Shown here: one piece after another, positions 41,957 to 49,852 of the stretch
How the letters are laid out: each line of letters begins with the position of its first letter
How positions within the stretch are numbered: position 1 is the stretch's first letter
From: Arthrobacter livingstonensis
GTDB lineage: Bacteria; Actinomycetota; Actinomycetes; Actinomycetales; Micrococcaceae
NCBI RefSeq assembly: GCF_003219815.1
Contig: NZ_QJVD01000004.1
Location: forward strand, 186,001-250,000
DNA: 64,000 bases
Direction: 5' to 3'
Position numbers and translations under genes: made by a program
The notes under the pieces: generated by a model
What the model was told of the DNA's origin: nothing
The model's database searches: none
Seen by the model: the letters and a program-made list of their open reading frames with translations, nothing else

Positions 41957-42990
41957 GCTACGTGGATGGCACGGCACCGGCCAAGATCGCGGTGCTCGGT
42001 GCCGGCAGTTGGGGAACCACGTTTGCCAAGGTCCTCGCGGACGCGGCGCAGGGCACGGACCGGAAAATAGTGTTGTGGGGGCGCCGCCAGGAGGTGGTGG
42101 ACCAAATCAACGGCCACCACCGCAACCCGCGCTACCTTTCCACCACGGAACTGCCGCACAACATCAGCGCCTCCACCGACGTCGTCGAGGTCCTTAAGGA
42201 CGCACAGCTGGTGATCCTGGCGGTCCCCGCCCAAACACTGCGCGGGCAGCTGCGCGGGTGGGCGGGGCTCCTGGCCGGGGACGCCGTAGTCGTCAGCTTG
42301 ATGAAGGGCCTGGAGCTGGAAACGGACCAGCGCATGTCCCAGGTGATCGAAGGGGAGCTGAACCTCACGCCGGACCGGGTGGTGGTGGTTTCCGGGCCCA
42401 ACCTGGCCATGGAAATTGCCCGGCAGGAACCCACGGCCTCGGTGGTGGCGTGCGCGGAGGAAAGCACAGCCAAGTGGGTGGCGAAGGTGTGCACGCCCCC
42501 GTACTTCCGCCCGTACACCAACGACGACGTGGTGGGCGTGGAGATTGGCGGGATCGTCAAGAACGTGATTGCGCTGTGCGTTGGGATCTGCGAGGGGCAG
42601 AAGGTGGGCGACAACACGAAGGCGTCGGTCATCACCCGCGGGCTGGCGGAAACCACGCGGCTGGCGCTCGCGCTGGGCGGCAAGGCCGAGACGCTGTCCG
42701 GGCTGGCCGGGCTGGGCGACCTCGTGGCGACGTGCTCGTCGTCGCTGAGCCGCAACCACACGGCCGGGCGCATGCTCGGCGAGGGCCTGACGCTGGAGGA
42801 GGTCAACAACCGCATGACGCAGACCGCCGAGGGCATCAAGTCCGGCCGCGCCGTCAAGGACCTGGCCGCCAAGATGGGCGTTGACATGCCCATCACGAAC
42901 GCCGTGGTCGCCGTGCTGGAGGGTAAAATGACAGTCGACGATCTGGGGCCACTGCTGCTGGCCCGCGAACTGAAATCCGAAGGCGAATAA
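41953..42990 (+). CDS. gpsA: Glycerol-3-phosphate dehydrogenase (NAD(P)+)
   Basis: 345 residues from GTG 41953. It reduces dihydroxyacetone phosphate to glycerol 3-phosphate for phospholipid synthesis. The nucleotide-binding motif is VLGAGSWGTTFAKVLA near 14, SGPNLAMEIAR near 145 and EIGGIVKNVIALCVGIC, short form GGIVKNVIAL, near 198 with the catalytic Lys; GLAGLGDLVATCSS is near 253. The gene overlaps the acyltransferase stop and ends 3 bases before ddl. Confidence 0.95.
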   Translation: MSYVDGTAPAKIAVLGAGSWGTTFAKVLADAAQGTDRKIVLWGRRQEVVDQINGHHRNPRYLSTTELPHNISASTDVVEVLKDAQLVILAVPAQTLRGQLRGWAGLLAGDAVVVSLMKGLELETDQRMSQVIEGELNLTPDRVVVVSGPNLAMEIARQEPTASVVACAEESTAKWVAKVCTPPYFRPYTNDDVVGVEIGGIVKNVIALCVGICEGQKVGDNTKASVITRGLAETTRLALALGGKAETLSGLAGLGDLVATCSSSLSRNHTAGRMLGEGLTLEEVNNRMTQTAEGIKSGRAVKDLAAKMGVDMPITNAVVAVLEGKMTVDDLGPLLLARELKSEGE

Positions 42991-42993
42991 CGC

Positions 42994-44142
42994 GTGAGCA
43001 CTCAAGCGACACCCCCGACCACAGCCGTGCCCGGCCGCATCCGGGTGGCCATCCTGTTTGGCGGACGCTCCAGCGAGCATGCCGTCAGCTGCGTCACGGC
43101 GGCCGGCGTGTTGGGTGCCATTGACAGGACCAAGTACGACGTCGTTCCCATCGGCATTGCGAAAAACGGCCAGTGGGTGCTGGCCGGGAACGAGATCTCC
43201 GGGTGGTCGCTGACCGGGGGTGAGCTGCCCGAAGTGGCGCCCGGGGACAGGACTGTTTCGCTGGCGCACCTGGGCGGGGATCACCAGCTGGTGGTGACCA
43301 AGTCGAGCAGTGTGCCCGAGGAACTTGGTGCCGTGGACGTGGTGTTCCCGCTGCTGCACGGTCCGTGGGGCGAGGACGGCACCGTCCAGGGGCTGCTGGA
43401 GCTTTCGGACACCCGTTATGTGGGCGCCGGAGTGCTGGCGTCCGCCCTGGGCATGGACAAGCACTTCATGAAGGTGGTGTTTGAGGCCGCCGGGCTCACC
43501 GTGGGGCCGTACGTGGCCGTCACCGACCGCGAATGGACCGTATCGCCTGACCGTGTCCGGGAACGTGTTGCCGCACTTGGATTCCCCGTTTTCGTCAAGC
43601 CCGCCCGCGCAGGATCGTCCATGGGCATCTCCAAGGTGGACTCGCTGGACGGCCTGGATGCCGCCATTGAAGGGGCCCGAGAGCACGACCTCAAGCTGGT
43701 CATCGAGGCCGGCATTGTGGGCCGCGAAATTGAGATCGCCGTGCTGGAAGGGCGGGGGAGCGACGCCCCGCGTGTCTCGCTGCCGGGCGAGATCGCCATG
43801 GTGGACGGCGCGCACCACGAGTTCTACGACTTTGAGGCCAAATACGTCCAGGGCGACGCCGTGAACCTCAGCTGCCCGGCGGACATGCCGGCGGTGGACA
43901 TTGCCCGCGTCAGGGAGCTCGCTGCCCTGGCGTTCGAGGCCGTCGGCGCCGAGGGCCTCTCCCGCGTGGACTTCTTCTACACCGCGGGCGGCGATCTCAT
44001 CATCAACGAGATTAATACGATGCCGGGCTTCACGCCGAGCTCCATGTACCCGCAGATGTGGGCCGCCTCCGGGATGGGCTACCCGGAGCTGATCGACGAG
44101 CTCCTCCAGCTGGCGCTGCACCGAAAAACGGGCCTGCGGTAA
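42994..44142 (+). CDS. ddl: D-alanine--D-alanine ligase
   Basis: 382 residues from GTG 42994. It joins two D-alanines with ATP to supply the peptidoglycan precursor. Family marks are LFGGRSSEHAVSCVTA near 22, LLHGPWGEDGTVQGLLEL near 118, VKPARAGSSMGISKV near 200 and INEINTMPGFTPSSMYP near 335. It is the last gene of the murA-plsC-gpsA-ddl run. No clear terminator follows; the 214 bases before the next gene hold nothing I can identify. Confidence 0.95.
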   Translation: MSTQATPPTTAVPGRIRVAILFGGRSSEHAVSCVTAAGVLGAIDRTKYDVVPIGIAKNGQWVLAGNEISGWSLTGGELPEVAPGDRTVSLAHLGGDHQLVVTKSSSVPEELGAVDVVFPLLHGPWGEDGTVQGLLELSDTRYVGAGVLASALGMDKHFMKVVFEAAGLTVGPYVAVTDREWTVSPDRVRERVAALGFPVFVKPARAGSSMGISKVDSLDGLDAAIEGAREHDLKLVIEAGIVGREIEIAVLEGRGSDAPRVSLPGEIAMVDGAHHEFYDFEAKYVQGDAVNLSCPADMPAVDIARVRELAALAFEAVGAEGLSRVDFFYTAGGDLIINEINTMPGFTPSSMYPQMWAASGMGYPELIDELLQLALHRKTGLR

Positions 44143-44356
44143 CTCCCGGTGGCCGGGCGGTCCGGTGGCTTGCCGAGGCCAGGGTCCGAGGAGCCGAATT
44201 CACCGACGGCGGGGCCAACCCGCGAGGACGGTGTATCTTGTGGGGGCGTTCGCGAGTTGGCCCCGTCATCGGGAAACAGGGTGCAGGAATGCCCCGTTCT
44301 CAACGCAGCAGGCGCCTCTCCCAACTTTCCGCCTTGACGACAATTCAAAGGAGCCC

Positions 44357-45094
44357 ATGACCATCGCCCTGCTGGCTGTTGCCATACTTGTGGGCGCGTC
44401 GCTGCAGCGGCTGACGGGCATGGGCTTTGCGTTGGTGTCGGCCCCGTTCATGGTGCTGCTGCTGGGACCTGTCAGCGGGGTGGTCACGGTCAACATCGCC
44501 AGTGCCGCGGCGTCGGCGATGATCCTGGGCCGCGTTTTCGGCGACATTGACTGGCGGAAGTTCAGCCGCCTCGCCCCCGCTGCGCTGGTCGGGATCGTCC
44601 CCGGCGCCCTGCTGCTGAGATCCGTCCCCGCTGCCTGGCTGGATGTCGGCATCGGGGTGCTTATCATCCTCAGCCGGACGGTGTCGCTGCTCGCCAAGCC
44701 GCGGCCGCGCGAGCCCGGCGCGGGGACCACGTTCGTGGCCGGCACTGCCAGCGGCGCCATGAACGTTTTGGCCGGGGTGGGCGGTCCCGCCATGAGCGTC
44801 TATGCGGTGGCCACCCGCTGGGAGCAGAGGTCGTTCGCGGCCACGATGCAGCCGTACTTCATGGTGACCGCGCTGGCCTCGATTGCGGCCAAGCTCATCA
44901 CCAGTCCCGTTGCCGTGCCGGCCCTGCCCGCCTGGGCGTGGCTAGCCGCGTGCGCGGCCATGGTTCTTGGCCTGGTTGCGGGGGAGGTGGCCGCCAAGCA
45001 TGTCACGCACGACGCCGGCCGCCTCCTGGTCGTCATCCTCGCCTTTGCCGGCGGTGCGGCCGCCACGGTCCGCGGCGTTGCAGCGATTCTTTGA
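44357..45094 (+). CDS. Sulfite exporter TauE/SafE family protein
   Basis: 245 residues from ATG 44357, with AAAGGAG 4 bases upstream; the frame is open back to 44165 without a site. Seven or eight hydrophobic segments form two similar halves, with GFALVSAPFMVLLLGPVSGV near 25 (core SAPFMVLLLGP) and TASGAMNVLAGVGGPAMSVY, short form MNVLAGVGGPAMSVY, near 135, the two pseudo-repeat motifs of the family. Members move sulfite, sulfoacetate or other organic anions; the substrate here is unknown. Confidence 0.88.
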   Translation: MTIALLAVAILVGASLQRLTGMGFALVSAPFMVLLLGPVSGVVTVNIASAAASAMILGRVFGDIDWRKFSRLAPAALVGIVPGALLLRSVPAAWLDVGIGVLIILSRTVSLLAKPRPREPGAGTTFVAGTASGAMNVLAGVGGPAMSVYAVATRWEQRSFAATMQPYFMVTALASIAAKLITSPVAVPALPAWAWLAACAAMVLGLVAGEVAAKHVTHDAGRLLVVILAFAGGAAATVRGVAAIL

Positions 45095-45111
45095 TCGCGG
45101 TCGGCCTGTAC

Positions 45112-45132
45112 GGTGGGCTGGTTGAGCCCGCC
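45112..45132. terminator. Possible terminator between convergent genes
   Basis: GGTGGGCT (45112-45119) pairs with AGCCCGCC (45125-45132), with one G-T pair and a 5-nt loop. No T-run. It lies 18 bases after the TauE-type gene. Confidence 0.45.
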
Positions 45133-45240
45133 GGCGCAAGCTTGTCAAGTCCCAAGTTTCCGCACGGGCACAGCCCGCGGGCCCCGGTCGAGGGACGAGG
45201 CAGGGGCCCGGCGGGTGATGAATCACCCCGGCAGGTAGCT

Positions 45241-46212
45241 TCAGTCTCCCGCGTTGGCGGGCTCCTCAAGCGGGTCGCCGGGATCTTCCAGGATCCATTC
45301 GGACCATTCCAGCAGGTCGGCAGCTGTTGCTGTGTGGAGTGTTGATGTTTCGACGGAACAGGAGTATCCGGATCCCGCCGGAAGGGACGCGCGGAGCTTG
45401 CTGGCCAGTCTTTTTTCAGCCGCCTCCACGGACCCGGCTTGGAATGTTGCGCCGGCGTCGTCCCAAAGGCCGGAAGCCTTGGCCGTTGCTTCAGAGATCA
45501 TGGGGATAAAGACCACACGTTTGTCGTTGCCGCCAAGATACCAGCTCTCTGCAGCACCGACGAGGCGGGCTTCCGGATCATTGGCACCGCCTTGGGAAAA
45601 CCTCTTGGCCAGCTTGCGAATGATGGCTGCGGACTTCGGTAGGAAATCTTGTTCCAGATTGTCTGGATGGGGAACACGAGCGTATCTCGAGCCGACCCAG
45701 CGCCCGAAACGAGCGCGTTGAGGAGCCGAGAGCGGGCGAAGAACCTCTACAGTGCTGTGCACCAGTGCGGTCTTGTCTATGCTCGTAATGAACCGCAGAT
45801 CGGCGACGGGGAGCTTTCCTTCCGACGCGGGAAGCTTCCTGCCATCCGGATATGGAAAGAACCGGGGCGAGCCTGGACCTGATCGAAGTGCATGCCACTC
45901 TTCCTTGGCAACGAACATCAACGGACACACAACCAAGCATGGCTCGATGCGGGGCTCGCGCACGATGTCACAGTCCTGGGTAGTGACCACATACCAACCG
46001 ACGTCACTTTCTATACTCAAGGTCCAGATCTGCTCCCCAGGTTCGCGCCCGGGCGTGCCTTCGTGCTCCGCTGTGGAGTGCCATGCGGAACTTGCCCCTA
46101 TACCCACGATGCTTACCGCACCCAAGGAAATTACGTCCCCCTGCGCGATCGTTTCCAGAACGGCCTTGACCTGACGGGATGACGGTACCTGTCCTGCGGA
46201 TATGTCGTTCAA
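45241..46212 (-). CDS. Unknown protein with a QDCD motif
   Basis: 323 residues from TTG 46212, supported by GGGAG about 7 bases upstream. No signal peptide or membrane segment. The middle carries VGWYVVTTQDCDIVREP near 75-90 followed by PCLVVCPLMFVAKEEW; similar 'can no longer postpone QDCD(I/L)' segments occur in uncharacterised bacterial proteins that I cannot name. A Trp/Arg patch APQRARFGRWVGSRYAR near 165-181 is also distinctive. It lies 56 bases after a BldC-like regulator gene on the same strand and is probably co-transcribed with it. Its lone position among accessory genes suggests a mobile or defence-type role, but no evidence shows this directly. Confidence 0.65.
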   Translation of the reverse strand: MNDISAGQVPSSRQVKAVLETIAQGDVISLGAVSIVGIGASSAWHSTAEHEGTPGREPGEQIWTLSIESDVGWYVVTTQDCDIVREPRIEPCLVVCPLMFVAKEEWHALRSGPGSPRFFPYPDGRKLPASEGKLPVADLRFITSIDKTALVHSTVEVLRPLSAPQRARFGRWVGSRYARVPHPDNLEQDFLPKSAAIIRKLAKRFSQGGANDPEARLVGAAESWYLGGNDKRVVFIPMISEATAKASGLWDDAGATFQAGSVEAAEKRLASKLRASLPAGSGYSCSVETSTLHTATAADLLEWSEWILEDPGDPLEEPANAGD

Positions 46213-46268
46213 TATGGTCTCCCGGGCAGTGCAGGCTTGGCTGTCAGATAATCATGCGTCATTCATCA

Positions 46269-46673
46269 TCACCCTTCGGCAACCAAAACGCGCTTTGCGT
46301 GCACGAGTACCTGATCAAATGCGGTGCCGCCCCGGGGCGCGGGGTCCTCGGTGGGTTCTTGGCTTCCATCAGCCGTTCGGGTGGCCCTGAGTTCCTCCCT
46401 GAGACGAGACTGGGGACTGGCCTTCACCGCTGGTCCGGTGACCAACGGGCGCCTCTGGGTGGAGCTTCCGGCGGCCAGCAGCGGAGGCCCGGAACGTTGC
46501 CAGGATGCGAGGGCATCTCGGACCTCGGCGAGGTTATACCTGCGGTGGCCCTTCGGAGTCTTGGCAAACGGGATCAGCCCTTCTCGGGCATACCGGGCGA
46601 CTGTGTCCACAGAGATGCCCAGAGCCAAGGCAACTTCACCCGGAAGCTGGCTGCGGGTCAGTGTGTTGCTCAT
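46269..46673 (-). CDS. BldC/MerR-like helix-turn-helix protein
   Basis: 134 residues from ATG 46673, which has AAGGA 8 bases upstream; ATG 46706 is in frame and would lie 3 bases from a start point set by TAGACT (46721-46716). The N-terminal 60 residues are a MerR/excisionase-type winged helix: LPGEVALALGISVDTVARYA, then EGLIPFAKTPKGHRRYNLAE, which is closest in pattern to BldC. The C-terminal part is hydrophilic and without motif. Three contiguous 9-bp direct repeats sit in the promoter (46725-46751). BldC is known to bind head-to-tail on direct repeats, so self-control is likely. It is upstream of the QDCD-motif gene. Confidence 0.8.
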   Translation of the reverse strand: MSNTLTRSQLPGEVALALGISVDTVARYAREGLIPFAKTPKGHRRYNLAEVRDALASWQRSGPPLLAAGSSTQRRPLVTGPAVKASPQSRLREELRATRTADGSQEPTEDPAPRGGTAFDQVLVHAKRVLVAEG

Positions 46674-46724
46674 TGTGGGGTCCTTAGAGTGACTCGATGA
46701 CGCCATAGTCCCATTAGTCTATAC

Positions 46725-46751
46725 GTGATTTGCGGGTTTTACATGGTTTGC
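46725..46751 (-). promoter_or_regulatory. Three contiguous 9-bp direct repeats in the BldC-like gene promoter
   Basis: Read on the minus strand: GCAAACCAT, GTAAAACCC, GCAAATCAC, with no gap between them, consensus G-Y-A-A-A-n-C-M-Y. TATAGACT follows one base later as a probable -10 region. The repeats would occupy the -35 zone. Confidence 0.65.
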
Positions 46752-46903
46752 ACGTTTTTTTAATTCGGGAGGCCTCCATGCCTGAAATTTCGGGCACCAC
46801 CGCCGTCCACGGCTAAACTTGACCGGTGGCCGGGCCCGCCGAGACCGAAATTTCTCACACGCCCAATCACCAAGCCCACCCAACTTCAGGAGCCAAACCG
46901 CAC

Positions 46904-48037
46904 ATGACCACGAACCAAGCCAGCGTTCCCATCATTACGTGGGTTCAGGACGGCGGGGAGCGCTCGGCGCTGTGGCGGTCGGCCAACAACGCGCCCGCGC
47001 CGAAGAACGTGGTCCCGGCGGATGATTTCCTGACCGCCGACGACGCCTACCGCCTCGCCGCACAGGGTACCGCGCTGCTGTGGACCGGCGATTACCACAA
47101 CGCCCGCCAGCTCCTCTCCGCCATGGCCCGACGCATCCCGGCCGGCAAGAAGCACGACGGCGGGAATGTCGCCGACGCCTTCTACCGCTACCGGCAGTCC
47201 CGCTCCCACCGGGCCCGGATGCTGGGCCTGCTGCTGGTCCCGCTGGAACCCGGCCCCGCCGTGGCCCTGCGGCGCGCCCCGGACATCGCGGAGGCCTGGC
47301 TGGAAGCCGCCGGGCCGGTGGAATCGCTGGAAGTGGCGCCGCTGCAGGACGTTCTGGGCGCCATCGGCGCCCACGAATGGCGCAGGAACGGGGTCTACGT
47401 CGAGGCGCTTGACGCGAAGATCTCTCCGCATTACGGTACCTTCGCGCCGATCCGCAGCGAGTATCTGGACCTGGTGGCAGCGGCGGATCTCCCCGCCAGG
47501 GACTTGGCGTTCGACGTCGGCACGGGCACCGGGGTGCTGGCCGCCATCCTGGCCCGGCGCGGCGTCAAAAAGGTCGTTGCCACGGACAGTGAGCCGCGCG
47601 CCATCGCCTGCGCCGTGGACAACCTGCGGCTGCTCGGGCTGGCTGGACAGGTGGAGCCGGTCCTGGCCAACATGTTCCCCGCGGGCCGGGCGCCCCTGAT
47701 CGTCTGCAACCCGCCGTGGCTGCCCGGCACGCCCCACACCTTGCTGGACAACGCCGTTTACGACCCCAAAAGCCGCATGCTCAAGGCATTCCTTGCCGGG
47801 CTGGATGAACACCTTGAACCCGGGGGAGAGGGCTGGCTCGTCATTTCCGACCTCGCCGAACACCTGGGCCTGCGGTCCCGGGCGGAACTGCTGGGCTGGA
47901 TAGAACAGGCCGGCCTCACTGTCAAGGACAGGCTGGACACCCCGGCGAAGCACCCGCGGTCCATGGACCGCAACGATCCCTTCTTCGCTGCGCGTTCCCG
48001 TGAAGTGACTTCGCTGTGGCGGCTCACGGCGCGGTGA
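46904..48037 (+). CDS. SAM-dependent methyltransferase with NPPW motif
   Basis: 377 residues from ATG 46904, with CAGGAG 11 bases upstream. An N-terminal helical domain (about 1-190) precedes a Rossmann-type methyltransferase domain: SAM motif I AFDVGTGTGVLAAIL near 203, acidic VVATDSEPRAIA near 223 and the catalytic LIVCNPPWLPGTP near 264. The NPPW/NPPY motif methylates planar nitrogens, as in PrmC (release-factor Gln) and N6-adenine enzymes, so the target is a Gln/Asn amide or a base. The N-terminal domain differs from that of PrmC. The substrate is not determined. Confidence 0.85.
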   Translation: MTTNQASVPIITWVQDGGERSALWRSANNAPAPKNVVPADDFLTADDAYRLAAQGTALLWTGDYHNARQLLSAMARRIPAGKKHDGGNVADAFYRYRQSRSHRARMLGLLLVPLEPGPAVALRRAPDIAEAWLEAAGPVESLEVAPLQDVLGAIGAHEWRRNGVYVEALDAKISPHYGTFAPIRSEYLDLVAAADLPARDLAFDVGTGTGVLAAILARRGVKKVVATDSEPRAIACAVDNLRLLGLAGQVEPVLANMFPAGRAPLIVCNPPWLPGTPHTLLDNAVYDPKSRMLKAFLAGLDEHLEPGGEGWLVISDLAEHLGLRSRAELLGWIEQAGLTVKDRLDTPAKHPRSMDRNDPFFAARSREVTSLWRLTAR

Positions 48038-48067
48038 ACCGGCGGCCGGAGCGCAAGCCGGCCCGCG

Positions 48068-48262
48068 TTAGCGCTGTGCCCGCTTGTCGGCCGTGATGGG
48101 GTCGATCCGCCGGCTGCGAATGTGCTCGTACACCACCGACGTTCGCACATCGACAATTTCCCGGCGCTTGGTGAGCTCGTCAATGACAAAGGCGTAGAGG
48201 CTTTCGTTGTCTGCCACCACCACATGAATGATGAAGTCCTCGGTGCCCGTGGAATGCGGCCA
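48068..48262 (-). pseudogene. Relic of an Lrp/AsnC-family regulator (C-terminal part)
   Basis: The last 60 or so codons of a minus-strand frame read STGTEDFIIHVVVADNESL and IVDVRTSVVYEHIRSRRIDP, an AsnC/RAM ligand-binding domain that ends at a normal stop (48068). Upstream the resemblance stops abruptly near 48262: no helix-turn-helix domain, no start with a ribosome-binding site. It is a 5'-truncated gene fragment. Confidence 0.7.
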
Positions 48263-48319
48263 TCTGCGCCGCGGCGGCAACATCACAGGCAGTGATGGGA
48301 ATCCTCGGCCCGGGCGCAC

Positions 48320-48508
48320 TTGACGCCGGCGGGAACCACCATGCAGGCATGCCGTGGGCGGGATGCACAGCACATCCGCGTCTACGCCGAATACCTCGAG
48401 GCAGTGGGTGCAACAGCGGCCGAGGAAATGGACTACTACGCCGTCAGCATCGTGGGCCCGCGGAACCGGGGCGACCGGATGGTCGGCAGGCTGCCCTTGG
48501 TGCCCTGA
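48320..48508 (+). pseudogene. Possible C-terminal fragment of an unidentified gene
   Basis: The frame reads HIRVYAEYLEAVGATAAEEM, DYYAVSIVGPRNRGDRMVG and RLPLVP to a stop at 48508; it has protein-like composition but only about 45 such codons and no plausible start. Next to the truncated AsnC relic it is best read as a second broken gene. I do not recognise the family. The rest of 48262-48551 shows nothing. Confidence 0.35.
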
Positions 48509-48551
48509 CCTGCGGGATCGGACGAATTGAGCGGGACCGCATAACGAACCG

Positions 48552-48965
48552 TCAGGCCGTATGTGTTTTCCCGTGCGTGGTGCCCTGGTGGGAGCGTTGG
48601 AGCTCACGCACACCGGCGGTCAGGAGCTCCCTGGCCAGCTCGCTGGGCTTGGTTCCACGCTCATGGGCGAGGTCACTAATCTGTTGCTTGAGCTCCGGGG
48701 TGACCCGCAGGTTCAGCTGCGGGGAGTGCTTGCCAGGCTTGGCGTCAGGGTCCAGGTTCGGCCGCCCGCCGATCAGGCGGTCGAGCTCTGCAGGATCCAT
48801 GCCCGCATCTGCGAGCATGCCGCGCGCATGGGCAGCGGCGTCCTCGCCGTACAGTGCGGTGCCGCGCACAGCCACCGGGGCCATGGCGCTTTCGGCCCAG
48901 TCAGCCATGATCTGGTAGCGGGTCTGGTCTTTGGCGGTTAGTGCTGCCGCTTCCTTCTTAGCCAT
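48552..48965 (-). CDS. Probable antitoxin with ribbon-helix-helix-like C-terminus
   Basis: 137 residues. The C-terminal part (about 83-115) reads PQLNLRVTPELKQQISDLAHERGTKPSELAR, short form LNLRVTPELKQQI, a ribbon-helix-helix DNA-binding pattern; the N-terminal part is helical and charged (MAKKEAAALTAKDQTRYQIM). It overlaps the upstream 74-residue gene by 8 bases, the toxin-first arrangement of many type II modules. It would neutralise the toxin and bind the promoter palindromes at 49197-49216. Confidence 0.75.
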   Translation of the reverse strand: MAKKEAAALTAKDQTRYQIMADWAESAMAPVAVRGTALYGEDAAAHARGMLADAGMDPAELDRLIGGRPNLDPDAKPGKHSPQLNLRVTPELKQQISDLAHERGTKPSELARELLTAGVRELQRSHQGTTHGKTHTA

Positions 48966-49182
48966 TGCTCTTCATCCTTTCAAGGTTCTTGGGGCGAGCT
49001 TCCATCACGTGGAAGATGAACATGTCCCGCGGCGGGCCAATGAAGAGTGCCGGCTTGCCGTGCCCGGGCGCCCTCGGCTCATCAAATACACGTTCGGAAT
49101 ACAGGGCGTTAGCAGTGGCGTGAAGCGCATCCTCGTGCGGTACGCCATGTCTGTCGGCCGAGGTCGCAAAGGTGATTGCCAT
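48958..49182 (-). CDS. Probable small toxin of a toxin-antitoxin pair
   Basis: 74 residues. ATSADRHGVPHEDALHATANAL near 6-27 (core RHGVPHEDALHA) and PALFIGPPRDMFIFHVMEARP near 43-63 (core GPPRDMFIFHVMEA) match a common family of small actinobacterial toxins that lie next to ribbon-helix-helix antitoxins and resemble DUF4258/BrnT folds. The promoter is unusually clear: TTGTGT, 17 bases, TACAAT, ending 6 bases before the ATG, so the mRNA is leaderless or nearly so. It overlaps the antitoxin gene by 8 bases. Target unknown; RNase activity is a guess from fold. Confidence 0.72.
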   Translation of the reverse strand: MAITFATSADRHGVPHEDALHATANALYSERVFDEPRAPGHGKPALFIGPPRDMFIFHVMEARPKNLERMKSNG

Positions 49183-49187
49183 CCATT

Positions 49188-49216
49188 ATTGTATCGCACA
49201 ACCTTGTGTAACACAA
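49188..49216 (-). promoter_or_regulatory. Promoter with overlapping palindromes for the toxin-antitoxin pair
   Basis: On the minus strand -35 TTGTGT (49216-49211), 17-bp spacer, -10 TACAAT (49193-49188). Two palindromes overlap in it: CACAACCTTGTG (49197-49208) and TTGTGTAACACAA (49204-49216). This is the expected layout for repression by the antitoxin complex. Confidence 0.75.
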
Positions 49217-49282
49217 AAGCCAAGCTGACCTCTGTTAGGCACCAAATCAACTCAGGGTGAGGCCGTGTCCGGAGGTCTCCGC

Positions 49283-49774
49283 CTACTTCGCCTTGGGCAG
49301 GTTTTCGGTGTCGCCGGGGCCAACACAGCCACGTGTTTGCGGCAGTTTGGACGCGGAACTGGAGAGTTCGGCCAGGACGGTGCTGGATGCAATCTTGTTG
49401 GGGTCAATGGTCACCTCGGCCGCCGGGTCGCGGCCGTAGGTGGTCATGGTCCAGTTCGGGTTCCGTTCTTTTATGACCCAGTCCACGCCGTTGACGGTGA
49501 CGCACTTGTCGGTGGTGGGCGTCGGGACCGTGACGCCGCAGCGCAGGATCGCCAGGGACGGGTCGCCCCAGGCGGCTGTGGCCTGGCTGTTGGTGGTGCG
49601 GCGGCTCGCCCCGGCGAGGGTGTCCGGCAGGGCCACCATCATGGGGGCGCAGGCCGGGTTGTTCGAGTCCTGCGCTGAAGCGACGCCTACGGACGGCGAA
49701 CAGCCGGTCAAAACCAAGAGGGCCGAGGCCGCACATGGCACAATGATCCGCCAGGACAGGGATTTCAAAGGCAT
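49283..49774 (-). CDS. DUF3515 family lipoprotein
   Basis: 163 residues. Signal peptide with lipobox LTGC puts the lipid Cys at 25. The DUF3515 pattern is clear: PACAPMMVALPDTLAGASRR, short form CAPMMVALPDTLAG, near 41, TAAWGDPSLAILRCGV near 66 and a third Cys in TDKCVTVNGVDW near 89. It is exported and membrane-anchored; the family function is not established. In related genomes this gene lies next to ddl; here about 5 kb of accessory genes separate them. Confidence 0.9.
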   Translation of the reverse strand: MPLKSLSWRIIVPCAASALLVLTGCSPSVGVASAQDSNNPACAPMMVALPDTLAGASRRTTNSQATAAWGDPSLAILRCGVTVPTPTTDKCVTVNGVDWVIKERNPNWTMTTYGRDPAAEVTIDPNKIASSTVLAELSSSASKLPQTRGCVGPGDTENLPKAK

Positions 49775-49852
49775 GAAACCAGCCTAGCCCGTGAAGCTGG
49801 GAACCCTGTACGGACCATGGCCCCGGCGGGAGTCTGGGCGCATACTGAATCC

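Noticed and set aside
41950-44121. 723-codon minus-strand frame opposite gpsA and ddl
   Set aside because: It is antisense to two clearly conserved genes and has no recognisable domain.
44165-44356. N-terminal extension of the TauE-type gene
   Set aside because: AAAGGAG lies just before ATG 44357, which starts the first membrane helix; the extension is hydrophilic with no site.
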